A DNA stretch of 64,000 nt from Corynebacterium sp. (GCF_030532195.1 NZ_JAUNLP010000001.1:1-64000), one strand, 5' to 3'; shown: positions 1-8,926, counted from the stretch's first letter. Notes: generated from the sequence alone by a model not told the origin. A program made the numbers and translations.

Positions 1-591
1 GTGGTAGCTTTGTTGGTTGTAGTGATTCACTATGTGATGAGCTGCTGCTAGTGCACACGGCTACACACAGCGTCGTAAAGCCCTTTGCCGTTTCGTACAA
101 AGTTGACCAACGTACCGTAGTTTTCCTCAATGGCGTTCCACGACATTTGCAGCCATCCCTTGTACACGCCATTTTTGTGGTTGAGATACGCGTTGCTGGC
201 GTGGCACTGATTGGGTTTATTCACGATCACTGAGGCTAGTAGGTTGCAGGTTGTCGGCAACTTTCTTTGTCTTGCATCGCGGAAGGTGCTTGTTAATCAA
301 GCAAAGCCTATAGCGTTGCGACGAAGGTCAAGTAGTTACTTGTTAATACAGCTCAAAATTGGACCGCCTAAATGTAGTTAAAACCCCTAATATGCTGCAG
401 AAATTAGCTATGGCTAATTTAAAGGCAAAATATGCCCTAAATTTTCGGGAATTTGTGAAGGATTTGCTTGTTAAATATGGCTACCTAGCCTAGTATTAGC
501 GAGGTAATGATTACCTAAGTATGTGATTGGGTAACGACGTCCACGCGACGTGTGTTGGTCAATCCTGCTCTGACCGAAGGGATGCCTGTAA
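1..591. other. Gene-poor upstream region
   Basis: About 590 bases before the siderophore-binding gene without a gene I can name. A 70-codon frame on the minus strand (48-260, TTG start, no Shine-Dalgarno) has a fairly protein-like composition but matches nothing I recognise, and it may be a gene remnant. The stretch becomes AT-rich after about 290. Its right end carries the DtxR-like palindrome described separately. I see no tRNA, repeat array or terminator hairpin here. Confidence 0.4.
500..518. promoter_or_regulatory. DtxR-like iron box
   Basis: A perfect 15-bp palindrome, AGGTAAT-G-ATTACCT (502-516), lies 74 bases before the siderophore-binding gene. Laid on the 19-bp DtxR/IdeR consensus TTAGGTTAGSCTAACCTAA it matches at about 13 positions, including the outer AGGT and ACCTAA blocks. 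DtxR represses iron uptake genes in corynebacteria, so its position before an iron-siderophore importer fits. A TAGTAT hexamer at 491-496 could be the -10 element and would lie right beside the box. Confidence 0.6.
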
Positions 592-1599
592 GTGGTGCGT
601 TCTAACTCCGGCCGTATTCGCAATCTCGTAGCCGCATCTGTAGCTAGCCTCGGACTCGTGCTGGGCGCATGTTCTGCCGACGGCGGCAATGTGGAAAAGT
701 CTGCAGCCGCAGGCAACGAGGCAACTGTCACTGTTACCGATAACCACGGTGAGCAGAGCGTGCCGGCATCGGTTGAAACCGTCGTGGCAACGGACAACCG
801 TTCCTTCGAAATCCTCGAGCAGTGGGGAATTCCACTGACTGCGGCGCCAAAGCCAATCATCCCGTTCACTATCTCCAGCTACAAGGATGACCCGAAGGTC
901 CAGGACATTGGCAATCACCGCGAGCCCAATCTGGAGATTGTGGCAGCAGCCGACCCGGATCTGATTGTCACTGGCCAGCGCTTTGACAAGTACTACGAGG
1001 ACTTGAAGAAGATGGCTCCGAACTCCGCAATTGTTGATTTCGAGCCGCGCGAGGGCAAACCGCTGGATGAAGAGCTCAAGCGCCACGCCAAGGGGCTGGG
1101 CACTGTGTTCGGCAAGGAAGCCGAGGCAGACAAGCTGATTGCGGACTTTGATAAGGCACTCGAGCGGGCTCGTCAGGCTTACAACCCGGACATGAAGGTC
1201 ATGGCGCTGAACTCGTCGGGAGGCACGCTGGGCTACATCGCGCCGTCGATTGGCCGTACCTTCGGTCCGATCTTTGACCTGGTCGGTATGATGTCTGCTC
1301 TGGAAATCGGCAAGGCCAGCGATGACCACCAGGGCGATGAAATCTCTGCAGAGAGCATCGCCAAGGCCAACCCGGACTTCATCATGGTCCTCGACCGCGA
1401 TGCCGGCACTTCGGTGCGGGGCACCGATGAGTACCGCTCGGCGCAGTCCGTTGTTGAGGAAGCCGCGCCGCTGAAGAACGTGAAGGCCGTCAAGGAGGGC
1501 AAGATCTACTACGCCCCGGAGGACACCTACACCAACGAGTCCATCATCACCTACACGGAGATTCTCAACGAGCTTGCCGACGCATTCGAGCAGGCCTAA
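592..1599 (+). CDS. Iron-siderophore ABC transporter substrate-binding lipoprotein
   Basis: A 335-aa binding protein of the FatB/CeuE kind that captures a ferric siderophore outside the cell and delivers it to the two permeases encoded downstream. Residues 1-27 are a lipoprotein signal ending in the lipobox LGAC, with Cys27 as the lipid anchor. The mature part has the two-lobe pattern of periplasmic-binding-protein family 2, with blocks such as DNRSFEILEQWGI and AAADPDLIVTGQR. Start GTG 592 is about 11 bases after GAAGG. It is the first gene of a four-gene importer, and a stem-loop separates it from the permease genes. The DtxR-like box upstream suggests iron repression. Which siderophore is bound cannot be told from sequence. 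Confidence 0.9.
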   Translation: MVRSNSGRIRNLVAASVASLGLVLGACSADGGNVEKSAAAGNEATVTVTDNHGEQSVPASVETVVATDNRSFEILEQWGIPLTAAPKPIIPFTISSYKDDPKVQDIGNHREPNLEIVAAADPDLIVTGQRFDKYYEDLKKMAPNSAIVDFEPREGKPLDEELKRHAKGLGTVFGKEAEADKLIADFDKALERARQAYNPDMKVMALNSSGGTLGYIAPSIGRTFGPIFDLVGMMSALEIGKASDDHQGDEISAESIAKANPDFIMVLDRDAGTSVRGTDEYRSAQSVVEEAAPLKNVKAVKEGKIYYAPEDTYTNESIITYTEILNELADAFEQA

Positions 1600-1618
1600 T
1601 CGTAAAAAATCAACCACG

Positions 1619-1640
1619 GACCAGCCTCAACCGGCTGGTC
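1619..1640 (+). other. Intercistronic stem-loop after the binding-protein gene
   Basis: An 8-bp perfect stem, GACCAGCC / GGCTGGTC, with a 6-base loop sits between the binding-protein gene and the first permease gene. No T-tract follows. Such hairpins often protect the upstream mRNA segment or cause partial termination, giving more binding protein than permease. That role is inferred from position only. Confidence 0.5.
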
Positions 1641-1662
1641 ACAGGAGTACCTCACAAAAGCG

Positions 1663-2610
1663 ATGCAGAAGTTATTGGATGCCCGACTAGCCATTGGGGT
1701 TGCCGCTGTGGCAGCCCTGGTGGCTGCGTCGCTGTTTGTTGGCCAATACGACATCCTCAATGCCGACGATGGCTGGCAGATGTTTCTGACCACGCGCGTG
1801 CCACGCACAGTGGCGCTGGTGCTCTCTGGTGCGGCGATGGCCATGTGTGGTCTGGTCATGCAGCTGCTGACCCACAATAAGTTCGTCGAACCCACCACCA
1901 CAGGCACGACGGAATGGGCAGGTCTGGGTCTGATTTTCGTGATGTACTTCTTCCCATCGGCCACGCTGCTGGGAAGGATGGCAGGTGCGATTCTTTTCGC
2001 GTTCATCGGCACCGCCGTGTTCTTCCTGTTTCTGCGCAGGGTCAGCCTGAAGTCCAGCCTCATTGTGCCGATTGTGGGCATCATGCTCGGCGCGGTGGTG
2101 AGCTCCATTTCCACGTTCTTCGCGCTGCAGACCAACATGCTGCAGTCACTGAGCGTGTGGTTTACCGGCTCTTTCGCTGATATTTACAAGGGCCAATACG
2201 AGTTCCTGTGGCTGGTCGTCATCGTCGTGGCTATTGTCTTTGTCTTCAGTGATCGCCTCACTGTTGCGGGTCTGGGCAAGGACATCGCCACCAATGTCGG
2301 AGTGAACTATAACCGGATCGTGTTCCTCGGCACCGGCCTGATTGCCATCGCAACGGGCCTGGTCACGGTCGTCGTCGGCAATCTGCCATTCCTGGGGCTG
2401 GTGGTTCCGAACATCGTGTCAATGTTCCGTGGCGATGACCTGCGCTCGAACCTGCCATGGGTTTGTCTTGTGGGCATTGGCATTGTCACGGCCGCGGACC
2501 TGATTGGTCGCACCATTATCGCGCCGTTTGAAATTCCGGTGTCGGTGATTCTCGGTGTGCTGGGCGCCATTATCTTCGTCTATCTGATCGTGGAGCGTCG
2601 TCGTGCTTGA
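1663..2610 (+). CDS. Iron-siderophore ABC transporter permease 1 (FecCD family)
   Basis: A 315-aa integral membrane protein of the FecCD/BtuC permease family. It begins with a hydrophobic helix and has about nine membrane segments. A conserved family block, GNLPFLGLVVPNIVSMFRGDD, lies around residues 240-260 and is the coupling region for the ATPase. ATG 1663 follows ACAGGAG by about 15 bases. Its last 8 bases overlap the second permease gene, so the two are translationally linked and probably form the heterodimeric channel of the importer together with the binding protein and the ATPase. Confidence 0.9.
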   Translation: MQKLLDARLAIGVAAVAALVAASLFVGQYDILNADDGWQMFLTTRVPRTVALVLSGAAMAMCGLVMQLLTHNKFVEPTTTGTTEWAGLGLIFVMYFFPSATLLGRMAGAILFAFIGTAVFFLFLRRVSLKSSLIVPIVGIMLGAVVSSISTFFALQTNMLQSLSVWFTGSFADIYKGQYEFLWLVVIVVAIVFVFSDRLTVAGLGKDIATNVGVNYNRIVFLGTGLIAIATGLVTVVVGNLPFLGLVVPNIVSMFRGDDLRSNLPWVCLVGIGIVTAADLIGRTIIAPFEIPVSVILGVLGAIIFVYLIVERRRA

Positions 2611-3646
2611 TTACACTTCAACTCACACATTGCCGAAGCAGGTGGAGCCGCAAACGACGTCGTTTAGCAATGACCGCGCACGACGTCGGTACTGGATAAT
2701 CCTCGCCGCGTTGGCGGGGATGGCGGCGGTGTTCACCGCAGGCCTGTTGGCGTGGGACAACCCGTTGCCCTTCGGTACGGAAGGGTTTTGGCTGATCGCG
2801 CGTCGGCGTTTCGACGCTGTGATTGCGATAATCGTGGTTGCGTGCTGTCATGCGATTGCGACGGTGGCTTTTCAGTCGATTGCGAACAATCGGATTATCA
2901 CGCCGTCGATCATGGGTTTCGAGGCGCTCTATGTGGCGATCAGTACTGCGGCGGTGTACTTCTTCGGTGCGACGGGACTGATGAAGGCGGGCTCGGTAGG
3001 CGCGTTTGCGCTGCAGCTCGCGCTGATGGTGGGCTTGTCGCTGGTGCTGTACACCTGGCTGCTGACCGGGCGCGGTGCGGATATGCATTCCATGCTGCTA
3101 GTTGGCATCGTCATCGGCGGTGGGCTGGCGTCGCTGTCGACGTTCATGCAGCGCATGCTGACTCCGTCGGACTTTGACCTGCTGACCGCACGGCTGTTTG
3201 GCTCGGTCAACAACGCCGATCCGGAGTTCTTCCCGGTGGCCATTCCGCTGGTGATCATTGCGGTGATTGTTATCGCGCTGCACTCACGGGTGCTCAACGT
3301 CATGTCGCTGGGACGGGAAGTGTCTACCAACCTCGGCGTGAATTATCAGCGCAGCTCCATCACTGTGCTGGTTGCGGTGGCTGTGCTGATGGCGGTGTCC
3401 ACGGCGATGGTCGGCCCGATGACCTTCCTTGGCTTCCTGGTGGCGACCATTGCCTACCAGGCGGCGGACACCTATGACCACCGCTACGTGCTGCCGATGG
3501 CGGCGCTGATTGGGTACGTCACCTTGGCGGGCGCGTACTTCGTTCTCAACCACATCTTCTACGCCCAGGGCGTGGTGTCAATCATCATCGAGCTGGTTGG
3601 CGGTTCGATCTTCCTCTACGTCGTTTTGAAGAAGGGACGGCTATGA
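2603..3646 (+). CDS. Iron-siderophore ABC transporter permease 2 (FecCD family)
   Basis: A 347-aa second FecCD permease. It has an N-terminal cytoplasmic tail of about 30 residues and then nine or so hydrophobic helices. It contains GPMTFLGFLVATIAYQ, the counterpart of the coupling motif in permease 1, although the usual proline after the second valine is not kept. GTG 2603 lies inside the end of permease 1 (8-base overlap), and its stop overlaps the ATPase start in ATGA at 3643-3646, so the whole importer is one operon. With permease 1 it should form the membrane channel for the ferric siderophore. Confidence 0.9.
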   Translation: MLDYTSTHTLPKQVEPQTTSFSNDRARRRYWIILAALAGMAAVFTAGLLAWDNPLPFGTEGFWLIARRRFDAVIAIIVVACCHAIATVAFQSIANNRIITPSIMGFEALYVAISTAAVYFFGATGLMKAGSVGAFALQLALMVGLSLVLYTWLLTGRGADMHSMLLVGIVIGGGLASLSTFMQRMLTPSDFDLLTARLFGSVNNADPEFFPVAIPLVIIAVIVIALHSRVLNVMSLGREVSTNLGVNYQRSSITVLVAVAVLMAVSTAMVGPMTFLGFLVATIAYQAADTYDHRYVLPMAALIGYVTLAGAYFVLNHIFYAQGVVSIIIELVGGSIFLYVVLKKGRL

Positions 3647-4401
3647 TTCTCCTCGATAATGTGCGCAAGAGTTACACCAGTGAGGTCTCCATTGGGCCGG
3701 TTGACCTGGAGATTCCGACCAACTCCATCACGGCACTGATTGGCCCGAACGGCGCTGGAAAGTCCACACTCTTGACCATGATTGGCCGTCTCCTGGCCGT
3801 CGACTCCGGTGAAATCAACGTCGGCCCGTACAACGTCCGCAACACCAAGTCGAAGGACTTGGCCAAGGTGCTGTCGATCCTGCGCCAGGACAATCACTTT
3901 GTCACGCGTCTCACCGTCCGCCAGCTGGTCAGCTTTGGCCGCTTCCCGTATAGCCAGGGCCGCCTGACGGCCGAGGATGAGCGCATCATCTCCAAGTACA
4001 TCGAGTTTTTGAACCTCGAGCAGCTGCAGGGCCGCTACCTCGACGAGCTCTCCGGCGGGCAGCGCCAGCGCGCGTATGTCGCAATGGTGCTCTGTCAGGA
4101 AACCGAGTACGTGCTTCTCGACGAACCGCTGAACAACCTGGATATTTCTCATTCGGTCGACATCATGTCGCACCTGCGCACTGCAGTGCGCGAGTTGGGG
4201 CGCACGATGGTGGTGGTGTTGCACGATATTAATTTTGCGGCTCGCTACGCTGATTACATCTGTGCGGTGAAGGACGGCAAGATTGTGGAGCACGGCCCGA
4301 CAGAGAAGCTGATGCGCTCGGAGATTCTGAGCCCAATCTTCAACACTCAGATCGATATTGTCCAAGGCCCGCACGGTCCCGTGGCCTGCTACGGCTCCTA
4401 A
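3643..4401 (+). CDS. Iron-siderophore ABC transporter ATP-binding protein
   Basis: A 252-aa ATPase of the FepC/FhuC type that powers siderophore import. Walker A is GPNGAGKST (34-42), the signature is LSGGQRQRA (from about 136), Walker B is VLLDEP (about 156-161), and the H-loop histidine is in VVVLHDINFAARYAD. The length is usual for the family. ATG 3643 overlaps the permease stop by four bases (ATGA). It is the last gene of the operon. The next gene, an RNase H, has its own promoter about 80 bases on. Confidence 0.93.
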   Translation: MILLDNVRKSYTSEVSIGPVDLEIPTNSITALIGPNGAGKSTLLTMIGRLLAVDSGEINVGPYNVRNTKSKDLAKVLSILRQDNHFVTRLTVRQLVSFGRFPYSQGRLTAEDERIISKYIEFLNLEQLQGRYLDELSGGQRQRAYVAMVLCQETEYVLLDEPLNNLDISHSVDIMSHLRTAVRELGRTMVVVLHDINFAARYADYICAVKDGKIVEHGPTEKLMRSEILSPIFNTQIDIVQGPHGPVACYGS

Positions 4402-4467
4402 CTAATTGTCCCGCGGCAGCCAGTTCCCGCGCGACCGGCCAATTCCTGTGTGCGTCGTGAGAGCGGA

Positions 4468-4473
4468 TAGAAT
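4468..4473 (+). promoter_or_regulatory. -10 element of a likely leaderless RNase H mRNA
   Basis: TAGAAT ends 8 bases before ATG 4482, and no Shine-Dalgarno lies between them. A transcript starting 6-9 bases after this -10 would begin at or next to the start codon. Leaderless mRNAs are common in corynebacteria. No clear -35 is visible. Confidence 0.45.
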
Positions 4474-4481
4474 CTAGCCTC

Positions 4482-5399
4482 ATGACTATTACTGCTGCTG
4501 TTGACGGCTCCGCCTTGCACAATCCGGGACCTGCAGGGTGGTGCTGGTATATCGACGACAGCTGCTGGGCCGCCGGTGGGTGGAAGGATGGCACCAACAA
4601 CCGCGGTGAGCTCACCGCCTTGGCAGAGCTCCTGCGCGCCACGGCACACATCCCGGATGAGCCACTGCATGTGCTGTGCGATTCGCAGTATGTGATCAAC
4701 TCTGTGACCAAGTGGATGCCGGGTTGGAAGCGCAAGGGCTGGAAGAAGCGCGACGGCAAGCCCGTTCTCAACGTCGATATCCTGAAGGACATCGACCAGC
4801 TCATGGTCGGCCGCACGGTGAACCTCAAGTGGGTCAAGGGACACTCCGGCCATGAGATGAATGAGGCCGCTGACCAGCGCGCCCGCGCCGCCGCTACCGC
4901 TTACCAGAAGTCCACCGAGGTGCCGACCGGCCCCGGCTTCGACGGCGAAGGTGCTGCACCGTCGCCAGTAAAGGCAGCGCCGAAGCCCGAGCCGAAGCCC
5001 GAGCCGCAGGCCGCGCTCTTTGAACAAGAAGGCCTCTTCGACCTGGCCGCCGACACCACGGTCACACCTGAGGACGCCGCCCGCGAGGCGCTGAGCGTTC
5101 TGCGTGGTGCAGCTCGTCGCGCGGATAAGGGCAGCGACCGCGCGCTCAAGACACTGCTTCACGACGTCATCGGCACCGACCTCCCCGTGCCAGAAGGCCT
5201 GTCGGAGGCGAAGCACCAGCTCCGCGTTGAAGGTACGACCGCCATTGCGCAGTTCGAAGGCGACGGTTGGGTTGCCATGGCTGTGTGGGATCTGTCGGGC
5301 GCGGTGGGAGCTGGGAAGGCTGCCGGTTTTGCACCTGCTTCGGGTACCAAGAATGCAGCTCGGTTGGTGGGTTGGAATGTCGGTAGGCCGTGGCAGTAA
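4482..5399 (+). CDS. RNase H type 1 domain protein with a C-terminal extension
   Basis: A 305-aa two-part protein. Residues 1-140 are an RNase HI domain, which cuts RNA in RNA-DNA hybrids. The four metal-binding acids are all present at Asp8 (VDGSA), Glu43 (NNRGEL), Asp68 (LCDSQY) and Asp132 (NEAADQ), and His125 is in the GHSGHEMN loop. A proline-rich linker with a repeated PKPEPKPE-type motif follows (about 155-180). Then comes a C-terminal domain of about 110 residues (from about 195) that I cannot name with certainty; it resembles small NTF2-like (DUF4440-type) folds in layout. There is no ribosome-binding site, so it is likely leaderless. It is not part of the importer operon. Confidence 0.8.
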   Translation: MTITAAVDGSALHNPGPAGWCWYIDDSCWAAGGWKDGTNNRGELTALAELLRATAHIPDEPLHVLCDSQYVINSVTKWMPGWKRKGWKKRDGKPVLNVDILKDIDQLMVGRTVNLKWVKGHSGHEMNEAADQRARAAATAYQKSTEVPTGPGFDGEGAAPSPVKAAPKPEPKPEPQAALFEQEGLFDLAADTTVTPEDAAREALSVLRGAARRADKGSDRALKTLLHDVIGTDLPVPEGLSEAKHQLRVEGTTAIAQFEGDGWVAMAVWDLSGAVGAGKAAGFAPASGTKNAARLVGWNVGRPWQ

Positions 5400-5504
5400 T
5401 ATGGAAGTTTGGTCTTTCAGGTAGCGCACCTGTGCATTGGTGATGCTGGTAGCCTGAAAACGCGTAAATCTTTTTATTCATTACATATAAGGAGCTCCGA
5501 CTTC

Positions 5505-6671
5505 ATGGCTGAGCACGAAGGTCCTCGTTCCGGCGAAGGCCGAGGAAATCGCGGAAACCACGGGTCTAACCGTTCCCATGGTCGTGGTGAGGGCGGCTAC
5601 AAGGGCGGCAATCGCGGCGGTCGAGGCCACGGCGGCCAGGGGCGCGGTGGTCAAGGCGGCCGTGGTGGCCGTGGCGGCAACCGCGATTCGCGGGGCTCTC
5701 GTGGCTTCCGCCGTGATGATCGCGATGATCGCGACTTTAAGCGTGGCGACCGCGGGGAGCGCGGCGACCGTGGCCAGTACGGCGAGCGTGGCGACCGCAA
5801 CGACCGCAATGATCGTCGCGGTCCAGGCGGACAGGGCGGTCGCGGCCAGGGCGGCCGCGGACGTGGTGGCCAGGGTGGCCGCAACTTTGACCGTCGCGGT
5901 GGCAAGCCTCGCCGCTCCAACCGCGGTGGTCGTTTCCAGGATGAAAAGCGCACACACCGCACTGGTCCGCAGCGTCCAGGCTTCCGCGAGGAGCGCATGG
6001 AGGCCCGCAAGAATGAGCCGCCGATTCCTGACGACATTCGCGCTGACGAGCTCGACCCGAGCGTGCGCCAGGATCTGAAGAGCCTGGCTAAGGACAATGC
6101 TGACAAGGTCGCTCGTCACATGATTATGGCTGCCGTGCTGCTGGCAGAAGACCCGCAGCGCGCGCTGCAGCATGCTCGTGCAGCAAAGGACCGCGCTGGT
6201 CGCGTTGGTGTTGTTCGTGAGACCGCCGGTGTCACCGCGTACCACGCAGGTGAGTGGAAGGAAGCACTGTCCGAGCTGCGTGCCGCACGTCGCATCTCCG
6301 GCGGCCCGGGCATGCTCGCTGTCATGGCTGACTGTGAGCGCGGCCTCGGCCGCCCGGAGAAGGCCATCGAGCTGGCTCGTTCCGAGGAAGCCAAGCAGCT
6401 GGACAAGGAGTCCAAGATCGAGCTGGCCATCGTCGCAGCCGGTGCTCGCCGCGATATGGGCCAGATTGATGAGGCTCTCGTTGAGCTGGAGACCCAGGAT
6501 CTGAACCCGGACCGCGAGGACTTCGAGGCCTCCCGCTTGTTCTACGCCTACGCTGACGCACTGGTGGAGGCGGGCCGCAAGGACGAGGCTAAGGTCTGGT
6601 TCACTCGCTGCGCCAAGATTGATGTCGACGAGCTGCTGGATGCTCGTGAGCGCATCGAGGAGCTGTCGTAA
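5505..6671 (+). CDS. RGG-rich protein with C-terminal TPR-like repeats
   Basis: A 388-aa protein at the position of M. tuberculosis Rv1691. Residues 1 to about 165 are very rich in Arg, Gly, Asp and Asn, with many RGG, GGRGG and GDRGERGD units, and are surely disordered. Such regions commonly bind RNA. From about 185 to the end the protein is helical with tetratricopeptide-like repeats (for example AVLLAEDPQRALQHARAAKD and YADALVEAGRKDEAKVWF). Start ATG 5505 is set by AAGGAG ten bases upstream; a longer frame exists but lacks a ribosome site. Its function is unknown; a scaffold acting on RNA or ribosomes is a guess based on composition. Confidence 0.8.
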   Translation: MAEHEGPRSGEGRGNRGNHGSNRSHGRGEGGYKGGNRGGRGHGGQGRGGQGGRGGRGGNRDSRGSRGFRRDDRDDRDFKRGDRGERGDRGQYGERGDRNDRNDRRGPGGQGGRGQGGRGRGGQGGRNFDRRGGKPRRSNRGGRFQDEKRTHRTGPQRPGFREERMEARKNEPPIPDDIRADELDPSVRQDLKSLAKDNADKVARHMIMAAVLLAEDPQRALQHARAAKDRAGRVGVVRETAGVTAYHAGEWKEALSELRAARRISGGPGMLAVMADCERGLGRPEKAIELARSEEAKQLDKESKIELAIVAAGARRDMGQIDEALVELETQDLNPDREDFEASRLFYAYADALVEAGRKDEAKVWFTRCAKIDVDELLDARERIEELS

Positions 6672-6770
6672 CAGTTACCTCGGCAGTTTAAGTCACCGCT
6701 AACCCAATCGGGGCTGCGCACCTTCGGTTCGTCGTAAAGCGACCCCGAGCCCCACACGTAAGGAGTTCTT

Positions 6771-7811
6771 ATGGCCTCAGTCGCTCAGGCATACGATGCT
6801 GCGTTGCTGGATCTCGACGGCACGATTTATGAAGGTGGCGCGGCGATTCCGAATGCGCTTGAGGGGCTGACTGAGGCGGGGCTGCCGATGGTGTTTATTA
6901 CGAACAACGCCTCGCGCGCGCCGCAGACGGTGGCAGATCAGCTCAATTCGCTGGGCTATGACGTCAAGGCGGAGGACGTGATGACCTCGGCGCAGGCGGC
7001 GATTGAGATGGCGGCGGACATCATTGAGCCGGGCTCGAACGTCTACGTGCTGGGCGCGGAGGCTTTCAAGGATTTGGCTCGTGAGGCGGGCTACACCGTG
7101 GTCGATTCCGCGGACGATGAGCCGGCGGCGGTGTTCCACGGTCTTAACCGTGAGATGACGTGGAAGCAGATGTCGGAGGCGGCGCTGTCGATTTCGCGTG
7201 GCGCGCGCTACCTGGCATCGAACCTGGATACGACGCTGCCGTCCGAGCGCGGTTTTCAGGTGGGCAATGGCGCGATTGCCGCGGCGATTACGACAACCAC
7301 CGGCGTGGAGCCGCTGTCGGCGGGTAAGCCGAAGCCGCCGATGTTTATCAAGGCCGCCGAGCGCATTGGCTCGAACAAACCGCTGGCGATTGGTGACCGC
7401 CTGGATACGGACATCGCGGGCGGAAACGCCGCCGAGATTGACACGTTTATGGTGGTCACGGGCGTGTCCACGCATATGGATGTCGTCACCGCCGCCCCCG
7501 AGTTTCGCCCGAGCCTCATCGGCGCGGACATGCGGGCGCTCAATCGCGAGATCGATGCCGCACGCCCCGGCCCGCAGGCTGGGTTTAGTGCGCGTTACGA
7601 CGACACGGACAGCAGTGTCATTGTTCTTTCTGGCGGTAACGTGGATGATCCTCGATTGGCCGACCCGAAGGAGGCTGCGGTGGCAGCACTTCTGACCGTG
7701 GTGGACGTGGTGTGGAACTCGGATGCGGGCAAGCAGGCCGCGGTGGAGATTTCGCAGGTGCGCACGGAAGGTCCAGCTGCAGCAGCGGCGCTGGCGGCGT
7801 GGCGGATGTGA
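6771..7811 (+). CDS. HAD-IIA family phosphatase (NagD-like)
   Basis: A 346-aa haloacid dehalogenase-superfamily hydrolase. Motif I is DLDGT with nucleophile Asp14 and acid/base Asp16. FITNNAS is the family motif II block. GDRLDTDIAGG near residue 207 is motif IV, and GKPKPPMF carries the catalytic lysine. The M. tuberculosis orthologue in this position (Rv1692) is a glycerol 3-phosphate phosphatase in phospholipid polar-head recycling, so the same role is likely. The last 70 or so residues go beyond the core fold. AAGGAG lies six bases before ATG 6771. It is followed at once by a small gene and tlyA. Confidence 0.85.
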   Translation: MASVAQAYDAALLDLDGTIYEGGAAIPNALEGLTEAGLPMVFITNNASRAPQTVADQLNSLGYDVKAEDVMTSAQAAIEMAADIIEPGSNVYVLGAEAFKDLAREAGYTVVDSADDEPAAVFHGLNREMTWKQMSEAALSISRGARYLASNLDTTLPSERGFQVGNGAIAAAITTTTGVEPLSAGKPKPPMFIKAAERIGSNKPLAIGDRLDTDIAGGNAAEIDTFMVVTGVSTHMDVVTAAPEFRPSLIGADMRALNREIDAARPGPQAGFSARYDDTDSSVIVLSGGNVDDPRLADPKEAAVAALLTVVDVVWNSDAGKQAAVEISQVRTEGPAAAAALAAWRM

Positions 7812-7817
7812 TAGCTG

Positions 7818-8081
7818 ATGAGTGACATCACGCCAGGACCGAAACCGGGAGCAGACACTGGCAAGAAGCCTTCACAAGCGCCGAGCCCGAAGCCGAGCCC
7901 GAAGCCGAGCCCAGCCGCGATGCCGGGCGCGCGGGAGATAACCCCAGAGATGGTGCGCAGCCAGGTCGAAGAGGCATTGTCCGCACCTGCGCCGACTCCG
8001 CAGGAGCGTGTCGCGCAGTTTGAGCGGGCTCATGAGATTCTGTATGAAGCTCTGGGCCCGTCACGCAGGGAAGGAAAGTGA
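7818..8081 (+). CDS. Small conserved protein before tlyA
   Basis: An 87-aa protein at the position of M. tuberculosis Rv1693. The first 40 residues are a low-complexity tract of Pro, Ser and Lys with SPKPSPKPSP repeats. The rest (ITPEMVRSQVEEALSAP...RVAQFERAHEILYEAL) is helical and is the conserved part. No enzyme motif is visible. It starts six bases after the phosphatase gene, and its stop overlaps the tlyA start (GTGA, 8078-8081). The tight coupling suggests joint expression with the rRNA methylase; its own function is unknown. Confidence 0.75.
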   Translation: MSDITPGPKPGADTGKKPSQAPSPKPSPKPSPAAMPGAREITPEMVRSQVEEALSAPAPTPQERVAQFERAHEILYEALGPSRREGK

Positions 8082-8926
8082 ACGCGGTGGCTAAGAAAGC
8101 ACCGAAGCGCAGGCTCGATGCTGAGCTGGTGCGACGCAAGATTGCCCGCTCCCGGGAGACAGCGGTGCAGATGATCAAAGCCGGCCGAGTAGAGGTCGGC
8201 GGTTTTGTCGCATCCAAGCCCGCAACTGCGGTCACAGGGGACGTCTCTATTCGTGTCACTGGCCTGGAAGAAGATGAAAACTGGGCGTCACGCGGAGCAC
8301 ACAAGCTGCTCGGCGCACTGGAGGCCTTTGAGCCGAAGGGGCTGTCCATCAAGGGTCGCCGCGTCCTCGATGCCGGTGCCTCCACCGGTGGTTTCACCGA
8401 TGTGTGTTTGCGCCGCGATGTGGAGAAGGTCTACGCCGTCGATGTGGGCTATGGCCAGCTGATTTGGCGCCTGCAGGATGACCCGCGCGTGGAGGTGCTC
8501 GACCGCACGAATGTCCGCACGCTGACTCCGGAGATCCTCGGCGGCACAGCCGACGTCATGGTTGGGGACTTGTCTTTCATCTCTCTAAAGCTGGTGCTGC
8601 CGGCAATTGTGTCCTGCCTCGATGAGGGCGCGGACCTACTGCCTATGGTCAAGCCTCAGTTCGAGGTAGGCAAGGAGCGCCTGGGCTCCGGTGGCGTGGT
8701 CCGAAGCGATGCCCTGCGTCAGGAAGTCGTCCAGGAAGTGGCGGAATACGCCCGCACACTGGGGCTGTCCTTCCGCGATGCCGTCGCCAGCCCGCTGCCG
8801 GGGCCGAGCGGCAACGTGGAGTTTTTCCTCTGGCTGGTCAAGGATGGTGGCGCCAGCGATATTGGGGATGAGGCCATGGCTGCGACCATTGCAAAGGCTG
8901 TCGAGGAGGGCCCTCACAATGACTAA
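8078..8926 (+). CDS. tlyA: TlyA-family rRNA 2'-O-methyltransferase
   Basis: A 282-aa protein of the TlyA/hemolysin A family, which methylates ribose 2'-OH groups in 16S and 23S rRNA. In mycobacteria its loss gives capreomycin resistance. An N-terminal S4 RNA-binding domain (about 5-65) precedes a Rossmann methyltransferase with the SAM motif LDAGASTGGFTD. The K-D-K-E catalytic residues can be placed in SRGAHKL, GDLSFISL, MVKPQFE and GNVEFFL. The GTG start overlaps the previous stop, and the gene end overlaps the nadK start by 8 bases. Confidence 0.92.
   Translation: MNAVAKKAPKRRLDAELVRRKIARSRETAVQMIKAGRVEVGGFVASKPATAVTGDVSIRVTGLEEDENWASRGAHKLLGALEAFEPKGLSIKGRRVLDAGASTGGFTDVCLRRDVEKVYAVDVGYGQLIWRLQDDPRVEVLDRTNVRTLTPEILGGTADVMVGDLSFISLKLVLPAIVSCLDEGADLLPMVKPQFEVGKERLGSGGVVRSDALRQEVVQEVAEYARTLGLSFRDAVASPLPGPSGNVEFFLWLVKDGGASDIGDEAMAATIAKAVEEGPHND

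Noticed and set aside
5481..6245. Minus-strand Ala/Thr-rich frame opposite the RGG region
   Set aside because: An artefact of the repetitive GGN/CGN codons; low-complexity and without a plausible start context.
6709..6753. GGGGCT/AGCCCC hairpin between the TPR gene and the HAD phosphatase gene as a terminator
   Set aside because: Only 6 bp with a loop of over 30 bases and no T-tract.
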